Source: Flavobacteriales bacterium (lineage in GTDB: Bacteria; Bacteroidota; Bacteroidia; Flavobacteriales_F; PHOS-HE28). From it: DNA of 64,000 bases. Each line of letters opens with the position of its first letter. Within the stretch, counting starts at the first letter, position 1. The position numbers were made by a program, and so were the translations under genes. The notes under the pieces are model-generated. The model searched no databases. It was not told the origin of the DNA and was given only the letters and a program-made list of their open reading frames with translations. The stretch spans positions 2,424,001-2,488,000 of the forward strand of contig CP065018.1 in assembly GCA_016700415.1 (NCBI GenBank), read 5' to 3'. Positions 1 through 8,621 of the stretch are shown here, in pieces.

Positions 1-1
1 T

Positions 2-1393
2 TGCCATGCGATCAAGCTATCACGTGACGCGGAACTTTACTTGGATGAGGAGTTCACCGAGGACGTCGTGGACAAGGTGCGCCGCAGCCTGCGGAAGCGC
101 AGCACGGGCGTACCTGCCCGTTTTCTCTATGACCGGGCCATGCCCAAGGCCCTGCTGGAACAGGTGCGCCGTCTGCTGGAGGTGAAGAAGAGCGACATGC
201 TCGAGGGCGGACGCTACCACAACCTCAGCGACCTGATGCAGCTGCCCGTCATCGGGCATCCGGAGCTGCGGGAAAAGCCGCTGTTACCCATCGCTCATCC
301 GGCGATCACAGGCACGGACGGTTTTCGGGCCATGCGTTCCGGGGACATCCTGCTGCACTTCCCCTACCATTCGTTCAAGCCGGTGATAAGCCTGCTTGCC
401 CACGCGGCAAGAGACCCCAAGGTGGATCGCATCGCGATCACGTTGTACCGTGTTGCATCCAAGTCGCTCGTCTGTGAAGCGTTGGCTGAGGCCGCCCGCA
501 ATGGAAAACAAGTGGACGTGATCATAGAGGTACAAGCGCGGTTCGATGAGGGCAACAACCTGTTCTGGGCCTCGGTGCTCAACGATGCCGGTGCCCGGGT
601 CAGCTACGGCCTGCCCGGGCTTAAGGTGCATTGCAAACTGTTGCTCATTGAACGAAGGGAGGCGAAAGGCCCGAAGCACTATGCCTACTTGGGCACAGGC
701 AATTTCAATGAGCAGACCGCACGGATCTATTCCGACATGGCCTTGTTGACGACGCGCAAAACGATCACCGACGATGTGCGGGAGGTGTTCAGCAAGTTGT
801 TGGCCGGTGAAGCTCCCGGACCGACGAAGATCATTTCCACTTCTCCGGACCACCTGCGCGGTTTTCTGGAGCGCGCCATCGACCGGGAGATCGAGCAGGC
901 ATTTCTTGGAAAACCCGCGTCGATCCTGCTGAAATTGAACAGCTTGGAGGACAAGCCCTTGATCCGTAAGCTCTACGATGCCGACAGGGCAGGCGTGCAG
1001 GTGCGCCTGATCGTGCGCGGCATCTGCTGCTTAGTTCCGGGCGTTCCGCAACACAGCGGGACCATTGAGGCGATCAGTATCGTGGACCGCTTCCTCGAGC
1101 ACGCACGGGCTTATGTGTTCCACAACCTCGGCCGGCCCACGGTACACCTGGCCTCGGCCGATTGGATGGAACGGAACATGGACCGCCGGGTAGAGGCCGC
1201 ATTCCCGGTCGTGGACGAAAAGCTGAAAGCCGAGGTCATCCAATTCCTGGAACTGGAGTGGAAGGACAATGTGAAGGCGAGGATCATCGACAAGGCACAG
1301 ACCAACCCGTACCGGCCTGGCAAGAAGGGCGCACGGAAAGTGCGGTCGCAGGCGGCTTGGTATGAGCGCTTGAAAGCCGCGGCAAAGCAATGA
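2..1393 (+). CDS. ppk1: Polyphosphate kinase 1, C-terminal part (5' end outside window)
   Basis: Polyphosphate kinase makes polyphosphate reversibly from the terminal phosphate of ATP. The frame is already open at base 2, so the gene begins upstream and only about 460 of the usual ~700 residues are seen. Visible family features are ALYRVASKS-type sequence (here TLYRVASKSLVCEAL), the PLD-like motif GLKVHCKLLLIE with the histidine that becomes phosphorylated in this family, the following YLGTGNFNEQTARIYSD, and a near-C-terminal block with DRFLEHARAYVF and MERNMDRRVEAAFPV, both typical of Ppk1. The protein ends with a basic tail. No neighbour in the window is functionally linked to it. The assignment is firm; only the start is missing. 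Confidence 0.95.
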   Translation, partial: CHAIKLSRDAELYLDEEFTEDVVDKVRRSLRKRSTGVPARFLYDRAMPKALLEQVRRLLEVKKSDMLEGGRYHNLSDLMQLPVIGHPELREKPLLPIAHPAITGTDGFRAMRSGDILLHFPYHSFKPVISLLAHAARDPKVDRIAITLYRVASKSLVCEALAEAARNGKQVDVIIEVQARFDEGNNLFWASVLNDAGARVSYGLPGLKVHCKLLLIERREAKGPKHYAYLGTGNFNEQTARIYSDMALLTTRKTITDDVREVFSKLLAGEAPGPTKIISTSPDHLRGFLERAIDREIEQAFLGKPASILLKLNSLEDKPLIRKLYDADRAGVQVRLIVRGICCLVPGVPQHSGTIEAISIVDRFLEHARAYVFHNLGRPTVHLASADWMERNMDRRVEAAFPVVDEKLKAEVIQFLELEWKDNVKARIIDKAQTNPYRPGKKGARKVRSQAAWYERLKAAAKQ

Positions 1394-1400
1394 CCCGTCA

Positions 1401-1479
1401 GACCGCAGGGTCCTCTTCGAGTGATCTTGCTGAAGCGTTAAGTATCGTGCCTCAGGGTCCCGAAGCGGAGACCGCTTAG
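1401..1479. repeat. Palindromic repeat remnant (CGCAGGG / GGGTCCCGAAGCGGAGACC type)
   Basis: Just after ppk1 the sequence reads GACCGCAGGGTCC and then, about 50 bases on, CAGGGTCCCGAAGCGGAGACC. The second half is the hairpin-forming core also found at 61156-61175 and 63646-63665 in the surface-protein array. It has no coding role here. With the tRNA-Ala gene it accounts for most of the 1394-1712 spacer; the rest of that spacer shows nothing recognisable. Confidence 0.6.
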
Positions 1480-1520
1480 CGAACAAAAAAGAAAGGCGAT
1501 CCCGTGGGACCGCCTTTCCG

Positions 1521-1593
<73 letters not shown>

Positions 1594-1712
1594 AATACCG
1601 ATTTCAAATATACATCCGAAATCGAGGCGGCAAATGTAGGTAAAACACCCATTCCTTAAACCATGTCAGTAGGAGCTGGTGGTCCACAGCCATTCCTTCG
1701 TTGCAAGTACGG

Positions 1713-2612
1713 ATGTTTCCTTTGTCCATGCCTTTGCCCGAATCCCTCGGCCTGCATCTCGAAACCTTGCTCACAGATCGGCAAGGGCACCCGGTAACTA
1801 TCCGGGCGGCGCACCCCGTGCATGGAGGCAGTGTGAACGATGCCTTCCGCTTGGATACGGACCTCGGCCCGCTCTTCCTGAAGACCAACTCTGCCGATCA
1901 GTTCCCCAGCCTTTTCAACAGCGAGGCGCATGGCCTGCACCTCCTCCGGCAGGCTGGTGATCTGCGCGTTCCTGCGTTCATCGCCCAGGGTGAATGTGAT
2001 GACACGACTTTCCTGCTGCTGGAATACGTTCCCCCGGCAGAAGAGGATGCCGGTTTCCAGACCCGCTTCGGGAGGAAGCTGGCCCGGCTGCATCGCCATA
2101 CGCAGGCCACCTTCGGGCTGGACCGGGACAATCATGTCGGTCTGTTACCGCAAGTGAACACGCCGAACCTCGATTGGGCCGAATTCCTGGTCCATTGCCG
2201 CTTCATGCCCTTGGTAAAAATGGCCCGTGACAACAAACGCATCCACACCGGGGATGTGCTCCGCTTTGAGCGGCTTTATGGCCAGTTGCCGTCCTTGTTC
2301 CCCTCCGAGCTCCCCGCGCTGCTGCACGGCGACCTGTGGAAGAACAACTACCTCGCTGCTGCGGACGGTGAAGCGGTGCTGATCGACCCGGCAGTGTATT
2401 ACGGCCACCGCGAAATGGACATCGCCATGACCCGGCTTTTTGGGGGCTTTGACCGGTTTTTTTATGCAGCCTACCAAGAGGAGGAACCCTTGGCGCCGGG
2501 TTGGGAGGATCGCATGGACCTCTGCAACCTGTATCCGCTGCTCGTACACCTCAACCTGTTCGGCGGCAGCTATGCGGAGCGGTTGGGGTCGGTGCTCCGG
2601 AAATACGTGTGA
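1713..2612 (+). CDS. Fructosamine kinase family protein
   Basis: This member of the fructosamine kinase/ketosamine-3-kinase family (APH-like fold) is expected to phosphorylate ketosamines formed by protein glycation, allowing deglycation in the cytoplasm. The N-terminal lobe has a glycine-containing loop (HGGSVNDAFRL) and the ATP-binding lysine in LFLKTN. Catalytic motifs follow: LLHGDLWKNNYL (HGDLW.NN Brenner motif) and VLIDPAVYYGHREMDIAMT (DPA metal-binding aspartate). The length of about 299 residues is normal. ATG at 1713 or 1728 is preferred over the upstream TTG at 1701. It is convergent with the penicillin-binding protein gene, with only 3 bp between them. Confidence 0.88.
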   Translation: MFPLSMPLPESLGLHLETLLTDRQGHPVTIRAAHPVHGGSVNDAFRLDTDLGPLFLKTNSADQFPSLFNSEAHGLHLLRQAGDLRVPAFIAQGECDDTTFLLLEYVPPAEEDAGFQTRFGRKLARLHRHTQATFGLDRDNHVGLLPQVNTPNLDWAEFLVHCRFMPLVKMARDNKRIHTGDVLRFERLYGQLPSLFPSELPALLHGDLWKNNYLAAADGEAVLIDPAVYYGHREMDIAMTRLFGGFDRFFYAAYQEEEPLAPGWEDRMDLCNLYPLLVHLNLFGGSYAERLGSVLRKYV

Positions 2613-2615
2613 ACG

Positions 2616-5069
2616 CTACTCCCAGTTCGGTGCCTCGTGCCGCTCCTCGTAGATGTTGGTGTGGGAGCCCTTCTTCCCGAAGCAGTCCAGGTCCAGATCG
2701 CCGATGCCGTCCGGCTTCGCGAAATCCCCTTTGCTGATGGTGATCGTGCTGTCGGCGTAGACTTTGTTCATGTAGTAGCCGTAGATCGGCAGGGCCATGT
2801 TGGCCCCTTGGCCTTTGTCGGTCCTGCTGAAACGCACGCTGCGGTCCGCGGCGCCGGTCCACACGCCGGTCACCAGGTCCGGGGTGATGCCGATGAACCA
2901 GCCGTCGCTGTTGTTCTGGGTGGTACCCGTCTTGCCTGCGGTGGGATACTTGATGTTGGCATATTTCGCCCTGTTGCCCCAGCCCATGCGCAGCCTCATG
3001 CCGGTACCCACGGTCTTTCCCGTGCTGGGGTTGTAGGCACCGTCCACTACTCCCTTGAGCATTTCCAGCATGATATAGGAGGTCCGTGGATCAAGCGCCT
3101 CCTCAGTCTTCGGGGTCATGTCGAAGATGGTGTTCCCGCTCTTGTCCTCGATGCGCGTGAAGACCACCGGCCTGATATACACGCCGTCGTTGGCGAAGGT
3201 GGAGAACGCGCCGACCATCTCCTCCAGCGTGAGGTCCGCCACGCCCAAGCATAACGATGGCACGGGATCCATCGGGCTCTTCACGCCCATGTGGCGTGCC
3301 AGTGTGATCACCGATTGCGGACCGTATTGCTTCATCAGCCAGGCCGTGATGGTGTTCATGGAATTGGCCAAGGCATACTTGATGGTGACCATGCCACCGT
3401 ATTCATTATCGCTGTTCTGCGGGCACCAGTCCGGCTGCCCTGCGGGCATGTCGAAGCAGGTCTTTTGGTTCGGCAATTCCAGGCAGGGTTTCAACCCGTC
3501 CCGGATGGCAGTGGCATAGACGAAGGGCTTGAAGGTGGAACCCACCTGCCGTCGCGCTTGTGCCACATGGTCGAACTGGAAGTGCTTGTAGTCGATGCCG
3601 CCCACCCAGGCCTTCACGAAGCCGGTGTGCGGGTCCATGCTCAGCAAGCCGCTCTGGAGGAAGCTTTTGTAGTATCGGATGCTGTCGTTCGGGGACATGA
3701 CCGTGTCCACTTCGCCGTGCCAGCTGAACACGGTCATGTGCGTGGGGGTCTCGAATTGCTTCTCGATGGCCTTTTCATCCAGCACCGGCCACCAGGTGTC
3801 GCACCCGCCCTTGTCCGGGTCGCAATGGAACATGGACTTCCCGTCATGCACCCGCTTCACGATGTAAGCTGCGGGCCGCTGGCAGTTGGGGCATTGTTTC
3901 CCAACATCGGTGCGGTACCTGTCACTGCGTTTGCGGGCGGTGTTCATGATGCCCTCCACTTCCTCTTTGCTCACCCGGAAGTCGAAGGGATTGTTCTTCT
4001 TTTTAGCGAGGTCCTTGAAGAACTGCTCCTGCAATTCTGTGGAGAGGTGCTCCCGCAAGCCCCACTCGGCATAGCTCTGCATCCGGCGGTCAATGGTGGT
4101 GTAGATCTTAAGGCCGTCGGTATAGATGTCATACGCGGAACCGTCCGGCTTGGCCAGTCGGAGCTTCCCGGTCTCCGGGTCCTTCTCGCTGAACATTTTC
4201 TGAAGTTCGCCGCGTAAGGTTTCCCTCAGGTACGGCGCGGGGCCTTCGGTATGGTCGATCCGCTGGAAGTCAAGCCCGAGCGGCAGCACTTTCAACGAGT
4301 CGTATTGCTGCTTGTTCAGGGATCCGTTTTTCACCATTTGCGCCAGCACCACCATGCGGCGGGTGATGGTGGTGTCGGGCCGGCGGAGCGGGTTGAAGAG
4401 CGCCGGGTTCTTGCACATGCCGACCAGCATGGCGGCCTGTTCGATGCGCAGGGAATCCGGCGTGGTGTTGAAATAGACACGGGCCGCGGAATTGATGCCC
4501 ACCGCCTGATTGATCCAATCGAAACGATTGAGGTACATGGCGATGATCTCGTCCTTGGTGTACTCGCGCTCGAGCCGTGCCGAGATGATCCACTCCTGGA
4601 ATTTTTGGAAGATGCGGCCCACGATGTCCCGCCGGACATCGTGGAAGAGCATCTTGGCCAACTGCTGGGTGATGGTGCTGGCCCCGCCGCGTTTGCCGAG
4701 GAAGATCGCCGCGCGTGCCGTTCCGCGCACATCGATGCCGCTGTGGTCCCGGAAACGTTCATCCTCGGTGGCCAACAAGGCCTGCACCACGTATGGGTTG
4801 ATGTGCGCATAGTCCACCGGGATGCGGTTCTCCCTGTAGTACTGCCCCATGATGGAGCCATCGCTGAAGAGCACCGCCGTGGCCAGGTCGCTCCGGGGAT
4901 TTTGTAGTTCCGTGGTACTGGGCAGGCCCTTACTTCCCGACGCGACCAACAGTATCACGAGCAGACCAAGCACGGGCCCGAGCACCACCGTCCACCACAA
5001 GGCATACCATCGCCCACCGGTCTTAGCTTGCTTCTTTCCCTTGGTAGCCATGGTCCTTTTTCCGTTCAA
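2616..5069 (-). CDS. Bifunctional penicillin-binding protein 1A (transglycosylase/transpeptidase)
   Basis: This class A PBP polymerises lipid II and cross-links peptidoglycan outside the inner membrane. A basic cytoplasmic tail is followed by one transmembrane segment (about residues 24-44). The GT51 glycosyltransferase domain shows ATEDERFRDHSGID (catalytic Glu near residue 102) and GGASTITQQLAKMLF. The transpeptidase domain has the active-site serine in GSTFKP (about 510), SMN (about 570) and KTGTT (about 710). A small cysteine cluster, CPNCQRP...CDPDKGGCDTW, near residue 400 is a zinc-ribbon-like insert. The start overlaps the end of gldH by 4 bases, and an in-frame ATG at 5051 is a possible alternative. 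It is the last gene of the holB-ricT-gldH-pbp run. Confidence 0.93.
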   Translation of the reverse strand: MNGKRTMATKGKKQAKTGGRWYALWWTVVLGPVLGLLVILLVASGSKGLPSTTELQNPRSDLATAVLFSDGSIMGQYYRENRIPVDYAHINPYVVQALLATEDERFRDHSGIDVRGTARAAIFLGKRGGASTITQQLAKMLFHDVRRDIVGRIFQKFQEWIISARLEREYTKDEIIAMYLNRFDWINQAVGINSAARVYFNTTPDSLRIEQAAMLVGMCKNPALFNPLRRPDTTITRRMVVLAQMVKNGSLNKQQYDSLKVLPLGLDFQRIDHTEGPAPYLRETLRGELQKMFSEKDPETGKLRLAKPDGSAYDIYTDGLKIYTTIDRRMQSYAEWGLREHLSTELQEQFFKDLAKKKNNPFDFRVSKEEVEGIMNTARKRSDRYRTDVGKQCPNCQRPAAYIVKRVHDGKSMFHCDPDKGGCDTWWPVLDEKAIEKQFETPTHMTVFSWHGEVDTVMSPNDSIRYYKSFLQSGLLSMDPHTGFVKAWVGGIDYKHFQFDHVAQARRQVGSTFKPFVYATAIRDGLKPCLELPNQKTCFDMPAGQPDWCPQNSDNEYGGMVTIKYALANSMNTITAWLMKQYGPQSVITLARHMGVKSPMDPVPSLCLGVADLTLEEMVGAFSTFANDGVYIRPVVFTRIEDKSGNTIFDMTPKTEEALDPRTSYIMLEMLKGVVDGAYNPSTGKTVGTGMRLRMGWGNRAKYANIKYPTAGKTGTTQNNSDGWFIGITPDLVTGVWTGAADRSVRFSRTDKGQGANMALPIYGYYMNKVYADSTITISKGDFAKPDGIGDLDLDCFGKKGSHTNIYEERHEAPNWE

Positions 5070-5551
5070 CGGCGCTTCCGGGCTTCCTCCACGCTCACGC
5101 CCACGTCGATCACCCCTTGCAGGTCATCGGTACGCATGGCCTGTTCCAGCGTGAACACATAACGGCCGGAGCGGGGAAATCTGTTGTTCATCCGGTAGAG
5201 GATGTGCGCTTGGAAGCGGTCGCTGAAGATGAAGCCGGTGCCTTTCCCGTACCAACGGCCCGTGGGATCGGCGAGCGTGCATTCCACGGTGTCCGTGAAG
5301 GAATGACCTCCGGGGCCTTGCAGCGTAGTGAAGATGTAGATGTTGCTGAACCGGTAATCACCGGTATGGCGGATATCCAGATAAATGTCGCGTTGCGCAA
5401 GGGTGTCGGTGATGTCGAAAGCGAACTGTGGTTTCCAAGACCGCGACCAGGAGCCTCCCGGCACCTCGGCGACCTCCTGGAACACCACATGCTCAGTGCA
5501 GCCGACCATTAACAGGCCGACCATAAGGGTGGTCAGTGCAATGGGCTTCAC
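5066..5551 (-). CDS. gldH: Gliding motility lipoprotein GldH
   Basis: GldH is a lipoprotein needed for gliding and for T9SS function in gliding Bacteroidota. The 161-residue product has a lipoprotein signal (LMVGLLMVGC, lipidated Cys at about 18), then a beta-rich domain with the family's DI-YLDIRH and SNIYIFTTLQGP patches and a central D-P-GRWYGKGTG segment. The length fits the family. It overlaps ricT upstream and pbp1A downstream by 4 bases each, so all three are probably translated from one message. Its presence points to a gliding organism, or to T9SS-linked use in a non-glider. Confidence 0.88.
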   Translation of the reverse strand: MKPIALTTLMVGLLMVGCTEHVVFQEVAEVPGGSWSRSWKPQFAFDITDTLAQRDIYLDIRHTGDYRFSNIYIFTTLQGPGGHSFTDTVECTLADPTGRWYGKGTGFIFSDRFQAHILYRMNNRFPRSGRYVFTLEQAMRTDDLQGVIDVGVSVEEARKRR

Positions 5552-6972
5552 GTGTTGTTGGGCTTGGGGCCTCCACCGCCTTGCGGCGGTCCGTTGGGCC
5601 GGGGACCTTTCCTTCTACGCCCCCGGGCATCGCGGCTCCGGCGTTCACCGGCGGGACGCTCACCACCTGATGCGGATTTTGCGCCTTCAGGGCGTGGTGC
5701 TTGTTTGGCGGACCGTTCACCGGCTGGGCCGCCCTCGCGCTTCCGGCCATCCCGGCGGGGCTGTTGGCCTTGACCGCCTTCCCCGGGACCCCGGTTTCCG
5801 GACGCCTTCCGCTTCTTGCCGTCGCGGCCACGGTTCCGACCACCGGTCTTGATCTTCTTGTCGAAGCGGGAAAGATCCTCCGCACCGTCGATCACATTCT
5901 CATAGTCCGTGCTCTTGTCCTCCACCTTTGCTTTAGGGCGCTCCTCGGCCATGTGCAGGTCCACCTCGGGCTCGATGCCTTCCTTGTTCTGCGCCAGGAT
6001 CTCCCGCACGGTCTCCACCGGGAATCCCGCCATCGCCGTCGGCTCCCCGGGTTTCTTGAAGATGTACCACATCTGTTCCCCGAAGATGTCCGTTTTGATG
6101 TGCATGCCCGTGCCATGCTTGGTCTTCAGCTTGGCATTGGCCGAGGGATAGCTCTTGATGGCCTCGATGTACATGTCCAGCTCGTAGTTCAAGCAGCACT
6201 TCAGCTTGCCGCATTGGCCCGCGAGCTTCTGGGGATTGAGCGCCAGTTGCTGGTAACGCGCGGCGCTGGTGGTAACGCTGCGTAGATCGGTAAGCCAGGT
6301 GCTGCAGCACAGTTCGCGGCCGCAACTTCCGATGCCGCCTACGCGCCCGGCCTCCTGACGGGCGCCGATCTGCTTCATGTCCACGCGCACGTGGAACTGG
6401 TCCGCCAGCTTCCTCAGCAGGTCTCTGAAATCAATACGCTGTTCGGAGGTGTAGAAGAAGGTGGCGCGGGTGCCGTCGCCTTGGTATTCCACGTCGCTCA
6501 CCTTCATGTCGAGGCGGGCGTCCTTGCAGATCCGGCGGGCCTCCACCAGTGTTTCGTCCTCGCGCTTGCGTGCAGCGTGCCAAGTGTCGATATCGTCCTG
6601 TGAACTCTTGCGGACCACTTTGCGGAGCTCGTAGGTGTCGGTGCTGCCGCCTTTGCGTTGCATCTGTGCGCGGACCAGTTCACCGGCAAGGCTCACCATG
6701 CCCACGTCATGCCCGGAACTGGCCTCCACGGTCACTAGATCGCCCGGCATCAATGAAAGTCCGCCGGATGACGGATTCCGGTAGAAGGATTTCCGTGTGC
6801 TCTTGAAGCGCACCTCCACCGCGTCGAACGGCGTTTGACCGCCAGGCAGGGGCACGCCCGCGAGCCAATCGAAGACATCGAGCTTATTGCAGCCGCTGCT
6901 ACTGCAAAAGCCATTGCTCTTGCATCCGGCGGGCTTGCCGTCGGCACCATTTGCGCAACTTGTACAGGACAT
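5548..6972 (-). CDS. ricT: PSP1/RicT-family protein with long basic C-terminal tail
   Basis: This PSP1-domain protein resembles RicT, an Fe-S-containing factor that acts with RicA/RicF on RNA processing in Firmicutes; its role in Bacteroidota is less clear. The start at 6972 gives MSCTSCANGADG, with an N-terminal cysteine cluster (CTSC...CKSNGFCSSSGC). The conserved core carries GSCGRELCCSTWL and CGKLKCCLNYE cysteine motifs. From about residue 370 the sequence is a low-complexity tail of about 100 residues rich in G, R, K and P, probably disordered and nucleic-acid binding. It is translationally coupled to gldH and sits downstream of holB, a common gene order in this phylum. Confidence 0.87.
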   Translation of the reverse strand: MSCTSCANGADGKPAGCKSNGFCSSSGCNKLDVFDWLAGVPLPGGQTPFDAVEVRFKSTRKSFYRNPSSGGLSLMPGDLVTVEASSGHDVGMVSLAGELVRAQMQRKGGSTDTYELRKVVRKSSQDDIDTWHAARKREDETLVEARRICKDARLDMKVSDVEYQGDGTRATFFYTSEQRIDFRDLLRKLADQFHVRVDMKQIGARQEAGRVGGIGSCGRELCCSTWLTDLRSVTTSAARYQQLALNPQKLAGQCGKLKCCLNYELDMYIEAIKSYPSANAKLKTKHGTGMHIKTDIFGEQMWYIFKKPGEPTAMAGFPVETVREILAQNKEGIEPEVDLHMAEERPKAKVEDKSTDYENVIDGAEDLSRFDKKIKTGGRNRGRDGKKRKASGNRGPGEGGQGQQPRRDGRKREGGPAGERSAKQAPRPEGAKSASGGERPAGERRSRDARGRRRKGPRPNGPPQGGGGPKPNNT

Positions 6973-7005
6973 AAGGCGCGAAGATAACTGGAGCGGGGTC
7001 AGTGT

Positions 7006-7195
7006 GCAGCGGGCAGTTGGCAGATGCCGTCGGCAGCAGCAGTCGCCAGTGGCAGCGCTGATCAGCAGTAACCTTTCACCGATCACCCAACAGCATTCTC
7101 TGCGCCCTCGCCTGGGCGAAGCCGCTGCCTACTTCGCCGAAGTGGCTACGAAGGCCGAGTCGGCGGAGCACGGTCCGCGCCTCTGCGACCCATCA
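7006..7195. repeat. Patchwork of degenerate short-period repeats between holB and ricT
   Basis: The 239-bp spacer has no supported gene. It contains a GGCAG-rich periodic stretch (GGGCAGTTGGCAGATGCCGT and following, from about 7009) and then a TTCGCCGAAGTGGCTACGAAGG stretch from about 7132 with internal inverted symmetry. Both resemble dispersed non-coding repeats seen in many bacterial genomes rather than regulatory sites. Confidence 0.4.
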
Positions 7196-7211
7196 CCGAT
7201 CACTTTGTGCC

Positions 7212-8342
7212 TCACGCCACCGGCTCCTTCTGCCGCAGCAGGGTGCCCAAACTGTAGCTCAGGTCCAGGAAAAGCACTTTGGGGTTGGCGTTCCGCTCCA
7301 AGTGGCCATGGGCTGTTTCCAGTTCGCGGCGGATGCCGTCGGCATTGTGGACGTTAAGCAAGGCACTGAATTTCTTCACGAACTCCATCTCCTGCCCGAA
7401 GGCGGCGATCAGCTGCGGCACATCCTGCCATTGCAGCATGCACTGGCGGATCAGATAGAGCGCGTAGGTCATGAAGCCCTTTTGCTTTTCCCGGCCCATC
7501 TTGGCGAAGTAGTCGGCGTAATAGACGTTCTCGGCCATGTTGTTGGAATAACAAGCGCGGAGCCAATCGCGGAAGACAACGAAGATCTCCTCCTCCTCTC
7601 CTTCGGCCATGGCAAAGGCCTCCAACAGGTCGCCCTCGCTGCGCGCCGCAATACCGCGTGCATCCGCCGGGGTGATCTCCGGATAGCGTTCCAGGATCGC
7701 TGCGACCACCTCACCGGGGTCCGGCGCCGCCACTTTCACCAGTTGCGTGCGGCTGAGGATGGTGGGCAGGATCCGGTCGTTGGCATGGCCGGCCAGCAGG
7801 AAGACCGTCTTCGGCTCCGGCTCCTCCAGCACTTTCAAGATCTTGTTCGCCATCGGGGCGTCCATCATCTCCGAAAGCCAGATCAGCATCACTTTCCATC
7901 CACCCATATAGGACTTCAGGCTGAGCTTCCGCACCACCTCCGCTGCGATGTCCACCCCCATCCGGAGCTGCTTGTTCTCCCCCTTCAGCACTTCGCGCCA
8001 CACATCGGCATCGAGGTAGGGGTCTTTCAAGACCGCATCGCGCCATTCACCCGCGAAGGGTTCGCAGGTCTTTCCCTTGTCCGACAGGAAGATCGGGAAC
8101 ACCAGGTTGAGGTCCGGGTGCGCGACCTTCTCCATCATCTTGCAGGAGTTGCATTGACCGCAACTGTCACCCGCGCCGGGGTCTTCGCAGAAGAGATAGG
8201 TGGCATAGGCCAGCACCAAGGGAAGCACCCCACTGCCGCGCGGACCAAGGTAGAACTGCGCATGCGCCACACGGCCCTCGCGGATGTTGCCAATGAGCCT
8301 CGCCTTCAGCTCGGCATGCCCGATGATCTTGTTGAACTGCAC
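7212..8342 (-). CDS. holB: DNA polymerase III subunit delta'
   Basis: Delta' is the rigid subunit of the clamp loader that places the beta clamp on DNA. The 376-residue protein starts with MQFNKIIGHAELKARL, followed by the degenerate P-loop GPRGSGV, which lacks the catalytic Lys as is usual for delta'. A zinc-binding cluster C-E-D-P...CGQCNSCKMM, the SEMMDAPMANKILKVLEEP sensor region and an arginine-containing ILPTILSRTQLVKV segment complete the AAA+ part. The start codon is GTG. It precedes ricT on the same strand after a repeat-rich spacer. Confidence 0.92.
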   Translation of the reverse strand: MQFNKIIGHAELKARLIGNIREGRVAHAQFYLGPRGSGVLPLVLAYATYLFCEDPGAGDSCGQCNSCKMMEKVAHPDLNLVFPIFLSDKGKTCEPFAGEWRDAVLKDPYLDADVWREVLKGENKQLRMGVDIAAEVVRKLSLKSYMGGWKVMLIWLSEMMDAPMANKILKVLEEPEPKTVFLLAGHANDRILPTILSRTQLVKVAAPDPGEVVAAILERYPEITPADARGIAARSEGDLLEAFAMAEGEEEEIFVVFRDWLRACYSNNMAENVYYADYFAKMGREKQKGFMTYALYLIRQCMLQWQDVPQLIAAFGQEMEFVKKFSALLNVHNADGIRRELETAHGHLERNANPKVLFLDLSYSLGTLLRQKEPVA

Positions 8343-8400
8343 GATGCAAATTTACGCCGGGATGGAAAGAAGAGCACCGCAGGTATCGTTGGAAGGGATC

Positions 8401-8430
8401 CGCAGTGAACGCAGATAGACGCAGATAAAT
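8401..8430. repeat. Tandem 9-11 bp repeat, unit CGCAGnnnA
   Basis: Three units beginning CGCAG follow each other: CGCAGTGAA, CGCAGATAGA and CGCAGATAAAT. This is the first of three different short tandem arrays in the 279-bp spacer between holB and pgk. Confidence 0.65.
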
Positions 8431-8500
8431 ACAGGATCCACTTCTGTGCCCGATAGGCGTAAATGCTCGCTTCAAAGCCCCGGCAAAAGGCATTTCTCTT

Positions 8501-8536
8501 CGTTGCGCTCGTTGCGCTCGTTGCGTCCGTTGCGGT
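8501..8536. repeat. Tandem 9-bp repeat, unit CGTTGCGnn (4 copies)
   Basis: Four consecutive 9-mers are present: CGTTGCGCT, CGTTGCGCT, CGTTGCGTC and CGTTGCGGT. The same unit recurs on both sides of the GxxExxY gene at 23122-23505, inverted on the left side. Confidence 0.8.
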
Positions 8537-8569
8537 TGATCCCGTTTCGGCGGTTAGCATTCATCCTGC

Positions 8570-8596
8570 TTCGTGTCCTTCGCGTCCTTTGTGGTA
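8570..8596. repeat. Tandem 9-bp repeat, unit TTCGTGTCC (3 degenerate copies)
   Basis: The units are TTCGTGTCC, TTCGCGTCC and TTTGTGGTA. It lies about 25 bp upstream of the pgk start, and a TAATTTCG box at about 8608 may be the pgk -7 element. Confidence 0.6.
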
Positions 8597-8621
8597 GGGA
8601 TCTTCCCGGTAATTTCGCGGC

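Noticed and set aside
1031..1486. Minus-strand frame over the ppk1 end
   Set aside because: It is a shadow of ppk1 extended through the palindromic repeat; no protein support.
3291..4217. 308-codon plus-strand frame opposite pbp1A
   Set aside because: It lies wholly antisense to a conserved gene and shows no family motif.
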